Shown piece by piece: positions 9,599-22,200 of a stretch of 64,000 nucleotides of DNA; position 1 is the first letter of the stretch; each line of letters opens with the position of its first letter. The translations under genes and the position numbers were made by a program. The notes beneath the pieces are model-generated. The model was not told the origin of the DNA. It ran no database searches and saw nothing but the letters and a program-made list of their open reading frames with translations. Source of the stretch: Takakia lepidozioides (lineage: Eukaryota > Streptophyta > Takakiopsida > Takakiales > Takakiaceae). The stretch is from NCBI GenBank assembly GCA_030704615.1, contig CM060732.1:41957053-42021052 (forward strand), written 5' to 3'.

Positions 9599-12046
9599 TT
9601 ATTCCTCCGAGATCCTCTGAGGAGAGGGCATGATTGGCTCAGACCTTTGGAAAGGAAGCGGTTGGTGAAAATTCATCATTGTACACATCTCAGCTGGAGC
9701 TCTAGGCCGTGGGTCACTGTTTGGTAATTCTCGTGTACCCAACAGATTGATCCTCTCATCCCAGGATCACCCATGGACTGAAGGAGAAGCCATGTATAGA
9801 GTGCAAAGCAGTGAAGGGACAGACGTCCTTGGCAGTTAAAAAACATGCCACAAGTCTAAGTGTATAGATCTCAAAAGAACACGACAACCATAGTCACTCA
9901 TCAGCGAAACTTGTCCATACACAACCCTGCAAAACATGGAGCTCCCATGACTCAGGAGCTACAACGCAGCACGCAGTGTCAGCGTGTTATTCTTTACCTG
10001 CACAATCCTGAACCCAATTGGCACTCTTGTCAAGTGCCTTCTTGGAATATGGATGTCTTGCTCACATCGAGCTCTCATTCAGTCAAACGTTGGCACGCAT
10101 TCAGATAAGTTGGGAAGGGTTGCAGCCAACTCAAACAAACAGTAGGTTGCATGAAATCCTGCTTTATACAATTCTCTGACAAAGATCAAACACACGCCAA
10201 AGTGATTGGGTGCAGCTGTATCCACAGTTGCTTCTGTCTGTGTCTGTGTCTGTGTCTCTCTCTCCATTCATTCTTTCTCTCTTGCTCCTGGGTTCAATCC
10301 TGTGTTTTTCCTTGGTGCCGAGTCAAATCTGGACAGGAGCAGCTTAGCAGGGAATGGCAAAACAGAAGGCCCTCCCTCCCTGCACTGTTTTGCAGCCTTC
10401 AACTACCCCATGCCACAGCATAGCTTATGGAAATGAGGTGCCATTCACCTGGGCAAATAGTCAGCCCTTATCCCCTTGATCAGTCATTGAAGCGTGCATT
10501 TCAACCTTACTATTGTTGGGCTTCTGTGACAACTGCTGATAAGTTCAGGCATAGGATGCAAATTACGAGTACCCTCACATATTTCTGTTGAGTCCACATC
10601 ATAGTCATTCAGTATTTTCGGATGTGGGGCTATCACATGACGACTTTGTCAGCCAGCATGGAGCACAAACCATCGCCTACCCAACTGCTGCTAGAAGGTA
10701 GGAATCTGAGTACTGCGGGCACCAGAAGCATGTTTGCAGTTCATACGCATAAGCCAAATTAAACCTCTGAGAGAAGAAAGATACAAGAACTGAACTGTGT
10801 AAACAGACCGACAGGGTTTTCTATGGACACTTGGCATATAACTCGAATGTACCCTTTGGAGCTAGTCCATTACAGTGATTGCACTACCCTGCACAGTCTG
10901 AGGACCTAGCAAGGGATGAGAACGTGCTTAATGACTGTTAGTCCTCGTGAAACATGAATCCTCCAAGAGCCAATCATGGTATTTGCAAACAATACCCCCT
11001 AATTTTTTGGGGAGGCATATTTGCTTCCAAGATACTTGGGGTCTTTTGCGATTTGAGTGTGAGTCTTTGGCCCCCCCCAGACAAAGTTCCTAAGGAGAGC
11101 TCTGATCTGCTTTTTGTGTCAAGTTTAAAAAACATGTCCCCTGTTCTTTAAAAAACAAAAACAAAAACAAATATAGGCAATTTTGGTGTTGGATGAAATA
11201 GTGCGTTATAGTAGTTACTGACATCAATAATACACTGGGCATTTTATTGATTGACATGCGGGTAGCAATAACGCTTTTTGAATAATTGGGAGTTTAAGTG
11301 AGGCGGGCCCATTCACGAATGTCGGGATGCCCCCCCATGCACCCCACAACCACCTGTGGGTCCGGGTCTCGGTCTCGTAGGTTGGGTCTGCTCACTACTG
11401 GCCCAGGACTTAGAATTTATGGCGGGAAAACTCACCCATCAAAAAAAGAGTCTTTAATACACATTCTGACCAGCAAGAACCATCATTATAATGCACATCT
11501 GATGTAGCCAAAGTTGTACTCATAACCTCATAGTTATCGCTCCATGTATCCTACCACCACACTACCCACCACTAACTACCTTACCATTTTTTTATATCTT
11601 AACCTAGAAAACAACCGCAGTCAGCCCCAATGCCGCCTAGGGTCTGGGCCTGCGGACCCTACCTTGCGATAGACCATACTTGGTAGCAGACCCATTCCCA
11701 CGACAGACCCACCCAGGTGAGTCTTGCGGCATACCATACTTGGCGGCAGACCCACCCGGGCCGGGTCATGGGTCGCGACAGGGCCACCTAAATTTCACCT
11801 CCCGAGAAAGGGCAAGACATTCTCTTGATTCCTACTGCAACCTCCCCTGTGTTTACACTTTGTCAGTGACTCTTAAGTTCCCAAAAGAAAGCATAAAAAT
11901 ACACAGCACTCCTTCGGAAGACATTTAGTTGCAGCTTTTCAGTATTCCTTTTGTTTGAATTAGTTCGGGAAGCACCATTAATCTTTGAGTTTTACGTTTT
12001 GTTTGTTTACTTGATATTACGATGCGCAGTGTCATTGTGCATGCAG
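9599..12046. other. Intergenic region between the 7601 gene and the D27-like remnant
   Basis: This should contain the 3' untranslated region of the 7601 gene and any upstream exons of the D27-like gene. A short 'TCTGTG' repeat is present near 10226-10262. Short frames at 10.1-10.4 kb and 11.3-11.9 kb show no recognisable domain. A transit-peptide exon for D27 would be expected upstream of 12047, but none could be identified with confidence. Confidence 0.5.
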
Positions 12047-12933
12047 ATGGAGACAATCCAGGAGGAAGAGTTGATTACTTATAGCCCAGGGGTACTCGAT
12101 GACCTCTTTTTATCGGTGTTCAGGGGCAAAATGGTAGAGGTGAGTAGACTCTTGCCAGATTCCTTTGTGAATATTGAGCAGGATTTCTCTTCCCCCTCGA
12201 TTTCCCTTGCTCGTTGCGAGAGCATTCTTCTGTAGAACTCAAACCTAAACATTGGCCATTGTTTTTATACGATTTTGTTACTAACCAATGTTTTAATGTT
12301 CGCCGCATATGGATGTACTAAGATGCATATTATATATGTGGAATGAGCAAGGGTGGTGATGATGTGTTGAAGAGCTTTGAGTTAAGGCAAAGCATTGGTG
12401 CAGGAGGTCGGGTGGGATTCTGTGAAACCTGGTTATGATGGTCTCATTGATGTGGCCAAGCGGGGTCTGTTGGCACACCACCACACCAATGAGACTGAAC
12501 AAGCCACGGTATGTTCCTCATTCTGTGGCCAACGTCTCAAAAATTGTGTTACCGGGATGAATTTCTAAGACTCTACTAGGCTATGGCATTGATACCACCC
12601 CACTCATAGTGTTCACCAACAAGCTTAGCTGGGAAGCAGGATTGCATTGAGTTGGTCCACCTTTGCACTGGAAGGAGGGGGCATATAATGTGGAGCCTTG
12701 GGTGATTGCAGGTACGCATATTAAGGTCCTTGTTTCCATCTTGGTTCCTGGCATTATTTAAGCGCCTGATAGCTCCCCTTGGAGGACAGAAGCCAGCTGC
12801 AATGCTATGTGGTACTGCACTCTTGTTTTCTAATGGACCATTTCATATCTTGAGGGTGAAAGAGAAAGATTCAAAGTTTGTATTTCCAGTGGTGAGGAGA
12901 AGGAGAGATCCACCATTGTACTTGAGTGCATAA
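12047..12933 (+). pseudogene. D27: D27-like beta-carotene isomerase gene, truncated
   Basis: Three exons with good splice sites: 12047-12139 (acceptor 'GCATGCAG', donor 'GTGAGT'), 12404-12508 and from 12712. All are phase 0 and give 'SPGVLDDLFLSVFRGKM', 'EVGWDSVKPGYDGLIDVAKR' and 'VRILRSLFPSWFLALFKRLI'. These match, in order, the central part of DWARF27, the plastid iron-containing isomerase that makes 9-cis-beta-carotene for strigolactone synthesis. After about 12811 the expected 'ARVTALSCQWLMGP' region is only faintly present ('TALLFSNGP'), as if short deletions shifted the frame, and a stop follows at 12931-12933. The cysteine-containing C-terminal part, including the CKLPTQ-type motif, is absent before NAGS begins. 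No N-terminal transit-peptide exon was found. It is most likely a decayed copy; an intact gene with an unusual 3' exon is the alternative. Confidence 0.7.
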
Positions 12934-13270
12934 TCCAGGTATGATATAACTCGAGCTGGTTGGAGGTTACAACCCACTGGGGTATGAACTGATCCAGAAC
13001 CTAGGTCATGCCCAGAGTCAGCAGGGGGAAGCTCAGAGAGAGTCTGGTGTGTGAATTTAGTCTTGCATGTGTCCGTCTTCGTTCTTGTGCCTTTCTATCT
13101 TCTTTTGCCATAGCGATCGTGCAGAACAGCTACAATACAGTTGCACAGCACTCAGTGGTGATTCAAGCAGTGCACTACAAGATAATTTGCCAACTTGAAT
13201 GCCAATCTTCACATTGTTGGTGAATTGTGAATGGCTCAGTATATCCATCCAAAGCATGTCCAGGTTCCAC

Positions 13271-16200
13271 CTATGCTGACAAATCTGCAGACTTCAATTG
13301 CTGTGATGTGCTAGGTGAGTCCTCCAGAAGCTTCTTCAAATAATATTTGGATCCCCGTGCTAGGTTGACTCGCATACGGCGTTTAGCAGGGATCGCATCG
13401 AAAGAACCCTGAGAAAAACCCCGCTGCACAAACCTGCACCCGCGACTTCCCAATAATATATTAGACTTGTTTTGATTTCTGCAGGGCTCATTTTGCAGGT
13501 GACTTGCAATTATTTACTTGGGCAATGAGAATAAAGCTTCAGAATGTAATTTTGGGGAATATTGGGGTTTAAGGACTTGAAGAAGTCATTTGAACTTCAA
13601 GTTCAGTTTGAACCAACCACTATATAAGACATAGAAGGCCATATTACACAATTTTGAGACTGAATTGGAGACTGCAAACTTAGAAATTTTTTAGCGGTTG
13701 AAGACTCGACATTTGAAATCTGACGCTGTGTTTGAAGTGTGAGCTCAGAACAGGAGGGGTGGAAATAATGTTGTCCAATTAAGAGATCCAAGACACAAGT
13801 TTCATGGAAGAAACTAGACCAACCATCTAAGATCTGGTGCCACATATCAAAGCATTGGTGTAGCAACAACCGACACTCCACTTTTACAAGTTAGCAGTTT
13901 TGAGAGTTCAACCAGCGTAATGTGGAAGCCGTTTCAACATTTTCAAGAAACTACAAATTTGTGTAAATCTGTAGTCCAACAAAGGGGTGGGTTCCGAAGA
14001 CAAAAGAAAACAAGAAGAAATTTTCATGAGACATGGTAAGGTTGATGAGGTAAGGGAGCTGACCAGTCAGCGGTGCGGGTGGTGAGAAGAAAGAGTTGTT
14101 CCAGACCAATTTTTGCAGCTTTCTTCTCTATGTAATCTGCACAGGAGAAACCTAAAACCCACGGTCACTTTGGCACTACCATTGAAGTACAGATATTCCA
14201 AAACAGCTTAAGATTGAGCTATAAACAGGTCACTTTTGTGGCTCAGTTATGAACCAAAGCTCATATCCGTGACCACGAACAAACATCGTGCACTTCTGCT
14301 GTGCACAATTGGCCCACTTCTTGTTATATACAAGCAAGTGGGTTCAACAAGATAGTACGATTTGCTAGTCATAAGATCTCTGATGTGTTTCATCTTTTCC
14401 TATTCCCCCAGTTTGATATTCTTGTTCAACGTTCATACACCCAGGCCGTGATGTCAATTTAACATTCGTGACCAAGCATACCAAATTTAATGGCATGCCA
14501 ATCCTCAAAAGTTTACAAAGCCTGCACACAAAGAAGCAGACCCATCGATGCAGAATAGCAGGATGTCTATGAGCATTCAAAAGCAACCTAGATGACAGAC
14601 AATTCGTATGGAAGAGGCTGGCTTGTGGCTGGGCACCTTTAACTTCTATGGGCTGAATATCAAAGGAAATCTTAAGTGGGACAAGTTCTTCAAGCCATTG
14701 GCATTCACATTTGTGCTGGCCAAGAGACATGGGAAACTAAGGACAGGATGGTTGGAGATGTTGTTGGCTATAAGTGGTGCCCTCAAGCACTAATTGCGTT
14801 TGAGAGAATAAAGGAGTCGAAAATAAAGACTTTCTTGGCTGGCCTCTGCAAAGAGTGATAAAAAAGGAGTGGGGTTCTTTGTCTGTGATTTCCTGTGTGA
14901 TAATTGTAAAATCACTAACAAGGAACTTCAGTACGAATACAGTTATTTCCCTGAGAGACTGAAACTGAAGGGCGGTATGAGGGCTAAGGACCTCTTTGTA
15001 GGATGTGTCTACATGCCTACAGAGGGAGCCCTTAGTGTGGATGCTGATACAGCCTTCCAGGAAGTTAAGCTTGATTGTGCTAAGTTCCTTACCAAAGGCC
15101 ACCTGGTCTTGGTAGGAGACTTGAATGCCCAGCTGCAAGGGTCTACAAGAGGATGAAGTCATTGGGATTTTGGCAAGGATGAGCATAATTCCAACGGCAA
15201 GCGGCTTACCACTTCCCTGGATTCAGCTTTTGAACTTTAACAAAAGGTCAAAAGAAGACCCTTTGCACTGGTCTTGTGGAAAAGCCGAACTGGGAGCAGT
15301 CCATTGTGGATTATATCATAGTGGGTAAGGAGTTGTTTTCTCCATGTGCCAAAGTGTTGGTTGAGAACTGATATTGGTACTTCTGACCACTTTCTTGTCT
15401 GGACTGAGATCAAAAGATGTTTTCTTAACATTGATAGATCTGTGAAACGTTCAATTCAAAAAGTGGAGCAAAGAAATTCCGGAGGGAAGAGGTCAAGATA
15501 GCATATGTCCAGGCATTGAAAGCGGCTCTACCACCCTTCATCAAATCGCTCCAAGATCTCCCCACCTGACTGGGTGACGCAAGAAGCAAGGTTGAAATGT
15601 GAAGGTGCAGGGAATTGGTAGACCAATGAGATCAATCTTGAGATTGCCTAGAGACGGGTGCTTTGTATGGACTGCTGTAATATCAAAGATCACAGAGAGC
15701 TGTGGTCTATATATAACCAGCTGCAAAAAGATGTAAATCAGCTAGTGAAGGCTCAGAAGAAAATGTGTTGGGGAGGTTGTACACGGTGGTAATGACAAAG
15801 GATTCTGGTTGGCCTTACGTATCTGGACACGCTGAAAAATGGTCAGCAAGTACACTTTAAGGAATAACAAGGGTGCAGTGACGACTCCTAAGGATCAGGT
15901 TGTGAAAACCTTTAAAAACACACTACAGCCGTCTTGGCTGTGAATCTAACTCTAATAGTGAAGAGCTGTTCCTACCATCCAAGACAGCCCCGATGAACTG
16001 GAGTATATCACAACGGGATACAACGAACCCATTAGTTCTTCTGAGATTGCTGAAGCAGTAGAACATCTTAAGGGCTATTAAAGCTGGTGGGTGTGATAGG
16101 ATCATCAACGAGCTAATTAAGCATCGTGGCGATCCTATGGTCCAGGCTCTTGTCCTCCTCTTTACCCTAATTTGAAAGACTGAAATGATACCAAGAGAGG

Positions 16201-19200
16201 ATGTCATTGTTAATCTGTATAAGAAAGGCCACAGAGCAGAGCCTGGGATTACCGTGGCATTACACTTCTTCGCACAGGTAGCAAGCTGTTTTGTAGGATA
16301 ATAAGCACCTGTCTCAAGTTGATTTAGAGTCTAGAAGTCTTTTCCATGAAGGTCAGGCTGGCTTCCGGAGAAATAGGGCCTGTGCCGACCATTTCTTTAC
16401 CCTCAGCCAGGATATACAGGGAAGGAAAACAAAGGAAACCCCACCTTTGTCTTCTTCCTTGATGTAAAAAATGCTTATGACACGGTACGGCGCGACGGAC
16501 TTCGTCAGTGGTCTTCTGGGGTCAGTGGAACCATGTGGAGCATGGTTCACAACCTGTATGCGAACACCAAAAGCTGTGGTAAACGGCCAGAAGTCTAATT
16601 TCTTTGACATTGACCAAGGTGTAACTCAAGGTTGTACCTCTCCACTCTGCTCTTCAATGTTTTCATTATTCAGCTCCTTGAAGATGTGGAAGCGAGGGAT
16701 TTGGGTCAAAGGTGGGTGATTGCCCCCTACTAGCTCTTATGTTTGAGGATGACATGTGGTGATGGCCTTCCATGATCGTGGGGAGGGAGGAGGGGATCTC
16801 AAACAGAAAGGGAGAGTGAAGAGATCCCCATGCTCACTTTAGAGTACGCATCATGCTAAAACCCTGCTTAAATTTTAGAATCCATTCAGCTTTCAGTGCT
16901 CAAAGAGAGCATGTCGGCATGCTATGGAACAGCTAACATGGCTGTTCCGGGCGAGTTTGGCGTACTATCCTTGAGCTCTCATCTTGACGAGTTCAAGGTC
17001 AGATGGTGGGGTCGGTTGATGCCTAATACCAGATACCCTAAGATGATCGACTCTATTTCTCGGAATAACCGTCCTGTTAAACAGGCCGAGTCCGGGTGGA
17101 AAAAGGTGGAGGAGATTTTCAAGCAACCTGATTAGTAGGCAGGAAGAACTGACCCTGCTAGATGAAGTGACTTGGAGGATGGAGTGCCTAAGGCCATGTC
17201 GGAAGCATGAAGAATGTCCAAATAAACAAAGTTAGGCATAAAACTCCCTGAACTTGTTTCCAGTTTGTGACACGGGTGAGGACTGGGGACCTTAAGGATA
17301 ATCTGAAGGGCCTACCTACCCTCGGCACTGGACTGAAAATTAAACTCCGGGTGGGGAGTCTACCTTCGAACAATTAGAGGAAAGGGAGATTGTCAATGCC
17401 CACATGTGGGCAGCCTGAAGACAATAACCATTTTCTGACGTCTGGGGTATTCTCATGCAACCCTCTTCAGGACCATCAAGAACATAGTCATTCAAATCTC
17501 GAGGCTGAGCCTTAAGCTCTGGCACTGTTGGGATTGGATTGCCGGGCAGCTCACACACAGCAGATTGATGCTTGTGTGAAGGGCTTTCTAGAGGAAATGT
17601 GGATAGCCCAAACCAATCGTTTACACGAATGTAAGTCCCACTTCTAGAGTGAGCCCCTCACAAAGGTACTGTCTGTACTTGTTCCGCCCAAACTGGGCAC
17701 GGGGTCTATGGCCAGAAGGGGACTGCAAACATGAGTATATTCTCTCTCACACACATCAGGCCACGGCACACAACGTCTTATGAGTACATTCTCTCACACG
17801 TACACACGAAAACACATATCTCGAAAGACACACCGAGCAAGTTGTCCCCACGTCCATGGCCACGGCACTCAGGGGCAACAGCAAAAGCTGCAACTTCTCC
17901 GCTTTTTTCTGCAAAGTATGGGAATAAAGCGGCGCACGCAATTATTGAGCCATCCCTCTCAACCACCGTGTATGCTTCTATCTCCTGCAGCAGCTGCAAA
18001 CCCAAAACACAGCCAGGAAAACACCCCTTAGAGAAGTGACAAGATGAGAGCTATATCTGTCATGAAAGTGCTAGATTAGCATTATGACACAATCGTCTGT
18101 TAGTCAATGAGGAAACATTTAACTCACACTGGTTTCCTGCAGGTATCAAGCATATCTTTGGCTCTACATAACCTGGAAAGAAGTTCAGCATGATGATAGA
18201 GGAAAGTGAGGATAGGTATATTCAATGCATATGTCTGTGTGTAGCTGGTGGTATTGGTTTGCATTCAGGAGAGGGGCACGTATTAGATTCCCTGTACTTT
18301 GTGCCTATTGCTCAATGCCCAAGTTTATTTTGAATGTATTTCTTTCCCCTATTATTTGCTCTACTGCAACCTACAAGAACCTCAAAATCCTTCCATCAAA
18401 ATACAAAAGCCTCTCTAACTGGCATGCTGTAGGCAGATTGCATATGCAGCAGATCGGGCTGCATTTACAGTCCGGAGAAACAATCTTCTGATATAAAGAA
18501 TACATCTGGTCACGTTTGATTGTGAATTATTGAGCAGTCGTCATGTATTAACACCAGGTGAATGCATTTGAGGACTTTTTTGAGGCACAGTTGGGGCAGT
18601 ACCAGAAGATTGCTAAAGTTCTTCAAAGTTTCTCAGGTTTAATTGCCAGTGAAGGGCCACACATGGCCCATATTACGAACTTGGCTAGGATGAGCTACAA
18701 TGATAGACTTGCCTTTGCTCCAGTGTTATGAGCAACTGAGCGAAAATTTCTGCAAAAGTACTTAGTTTGAGATTTGGATTCTCTACATTGTTAAAGAATC
18801 AAATACAGCATCCAAGTGTCAAAGGACTATATTGTCCAGCTAAGGCCCCCAGATCTTCCTAATGGTCTCTGACCTGATGTTGCTATGCTCTCATTGAGGA
18901 GGACACACTTTCATGACCAATGATCGACTGTCCATCAGACTTTGCAACCATTCAATCAGAGACAGCTGGATTTTTTCTGCCCATTTAAGGTGAGGGCTCC
19001 AAACCCAGTTGCGACCACATAGATACTGCAGTGCTAGCAGACGACAAGATTTGGACTGCTCTATGTGTATCCACAGAGGTCTATCCCACACAGGCTGACA
19101 GTTGATTTTGAAGGTTGCGCTTATGGTGCGAAACGTGCCTGCTTACGCGGGCGATTGACAAGAACTCCACTTTCTTCCAACGGACGCAGCAGCTCCTCAA

Positions 19201-22200
19201 TGCTTGCTACATCGCTGACTCGTGCCGACCGAGTACCTTCATACAAGTCACTGTTTTACAAAGAACATAAAGACATTCAGATGGAGAGAATGTACTAATA
19301 AGACGCTGTTTGCCATAGCCTAGTGGCCGTAGACCCCGCACCCAGTTTGGGCGGAACAAAAGGGAACTTATGCTACCTCTGTGTGGGGCTCACTCCAGTA
19401 GTGTGCCTTACCTTGACAGAGACAATCAGTTCGGGTTTTCCAGATATTCTCTAGAAAGCCCTTCACATAAGCATCAACTTGCTGTGAGAGCTGCCCAGCA
19501 ATTAGACCCCAACAGGGCCAGGGCGTTAGGCAGATGTTCAAATAGAGAGGAAAAGAAACAAACAAACTTCATACGTCCTGAAAGCCCAAAAAAGCTCATA
19601 TGACAAAAATACAGCCCAATCCAAGAGAGAGCTAAGAATAAGTATGGATAGATATGGATAAATGGATAAAGCATTGCATTGAATATAGAAAGCATATAGC
19701 TCAACTGAGCATCAAGGATCGATAAAGAGCCACTCCTTAGAAATTAAAAAGAATGAACAACTATCCTTGAATCTACATCTTCTTTTCCAAAAATCAGTAA
19801 CTCCATGCACTAAAATATAAATAAGAAACCCCAACAAACGTGTGAGCAGAGGCAGAAAGAGAAAGGAGTTTCTTTCTCTTCATCCAGTTTTCACTTGGCA
19901 GGTGATTTCCCCATGATTTGTCTGCACTTGGTGTGTTTCTCTGTCTGCTGGTTCTTCTACGGCTGGCATTTCTCCGCTTGCCAAAGGTCTGATTGAGGTT
20001 TATGGTCTATGGAGTTTAATCTGGGCTGTTTCTCTGTCCTTGCAAAGAAGAAAGAAATATTTAAAGGCAGTAACATCCAGACAATAGACGTAACACAGGC
20101 TTGCGGCAATACAACCACAGAATTTATCCAGACTAAACGAGTGGCGATTGGTATAAATGAGCCATGCACCTCACAACCCACTCTGCATGTGAGCTCGACC
20201 TGAACAAATTTGTGATGATGAACAGCTTAAAGTGTTGGTTAGAAACACAGAAACCTTGAAACCATGGTCCCGATTCCATCGCGACTGTAAAGCTCAAGTA
20301 GAAGTGCTCCTTGAATGTGACTGTCCACAAGATGTACCCGCCGGACACCACCCTGCAATAAGTTAAGGTATTAACAACATGGAGACTGGTTCTTTGTCGA
20401 GAGAGTATCACACATATCCTTGCCATCTCATAGCTCAGTAAGGAATATCACCACAACCTCACCAAACAGCAACTAGTATTAGCAGAATGGAGGGAGGATT
20501 TGGGGAGGGAATGGCACGTTGGAGGAGCAAGTGAGTGAGGGAGCAGAGAATAAGCAGGATGAACACTGACATACATAACAAGACTTGCGGGTATAACCTT
20601 CTCTTAACAGTCTGCTAAATAAGGGATGATAGGTTACTCGGCAAACGTAGACTGCAGCAGTCAGTTCTGACAGGTATGCATACACTCGACTAAGCCTTTC
20701 TTCTCCGCCAATTGCAAAGCCCTGCCGTTTCTGGGGCTCCAAGGCAGTGTTCCCCCCTGCTGAACCATTTCCAGTATCATGGGGCGTTTGACTGCTGGAG
20801 GGATCAATTCCCAGGCTCTTCACGTAACCAGGCCCTGCCACAGCTTTCACGTAATCAGAGGCAGTATAGCTCTGGCTGGCCCGTTTACGAATCAGTTGGT
20901 CTGCCTCTTGTAGCGTCATGAATCGAAGATTGCGACCGGCCTCGTTGTACACTGGACCATCCAGCAGGCACAGAAGCTTGTCTGCCTGGAGAGCTGTTGC
21001 ACAAGCTGTTGCCACTTCATAGGTGCTGCACATGAGTAATAGAGACAGGAAAACAGAATGAGCAGACTATGTTTGACAATGGGAGGTGTGGATGGAGGAA
21101 AATGGTGTTGAACCATACCTGAGGAACCCAAAGCACATCCCGCTACCCTGGTCACCCAATACACAAATCTAGACATGTAAAACAAGATGGGGCTGAAACA
21201 TGCCAATACAGGACTCTACAGATATCTCATCAGAGGCCTCTGATTCAGGCTACATTAAGGCCTACTTACTTGCAGTTAAGAACCTCTCCAGAACCTGAAT
21301 AACCTAAGTTGCTGAGCAGGACGATGCAATTGCCCTCAAGCCGCTCTTTGATCCGCACCACATCAATCTTCTTCACCTCTCCTGTAGCCCCAAAGTCGAT
21401 GCCGTCCACTACACCCCTTGGCTGCATCCTATGATTAGAAACTCATCAGTAATAAAATAGTGGCCAAGGCACTTATCAAAACTGGTCATCCTCTCTGTGG
21501 GTGCGTTGTATGCATGGGTTTCCAGAGACCATGAAGGGTCCATGTCTGAAGCAAAACTTTCTATTTAGTCATCCTTTTGCAAGGATCATAACCCATACAC
21601 AGCTTCATGAACAAGCAAAGCATTTAGAACTAAAGTGAACTCAACAGAGTCACACATTACAAGCACCCTGCATATTGCCTTTCCAAGCGAATACCATGGC
21701 AGCCAAACAGTCTCAACTTTCATAACAGGGAAGCTCAATTGCAAGCAAGAGTGTCATTCTTAAATGTATGCCGCCGATTCAATTCACTATTTAGAAGCAG
21801 GCAAACAGGCATCTGAAAATTATCCAAACACATTCATGCAGCTCCAAACGCTTGCTAGAATAGCACACATTCTTTACAGTATCCCATTTCAACTCAAACA
21901 TAAAACTTTGAACTCATAAACTGCGGAACACCCTGCTTCCGAACCTTGGCAGAAATGTAGTTGCCACTGGTAACGCTTACTCCAACCTCATGCCACCGGT
22001 CATTCTCGCCATGGCGCCTCAAAATGGGAATGGAAGGGCCTCGAGAAAGTTTTGCCTCAATGTTGACACGAATCCTGCCTGCAGCTTCCATGGACGCCTC
22101 CAGTGCTGGGGCATCAGTGATACGATAGGCCCCCACATACTGTGCCTTGTGCCCTGCAGACTACCCAATCTCCCCCTTACTTCCTCTTTCCTCAATAGCA

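Noticed and set aside
10220-10270. Coding-looking frames over the TCTGTG repeat
   Set aside because: The Cys/Leu and Val/Cys runs come directly from the microsatellite in different frames.
19146-19156. Canonical GTAAGC donor inside NAGS exon 7
   Set aside because: Using it would leave phase 1, which does not fit exon 8, and would remove residues present in homologues; the GC donor fits length and phase.
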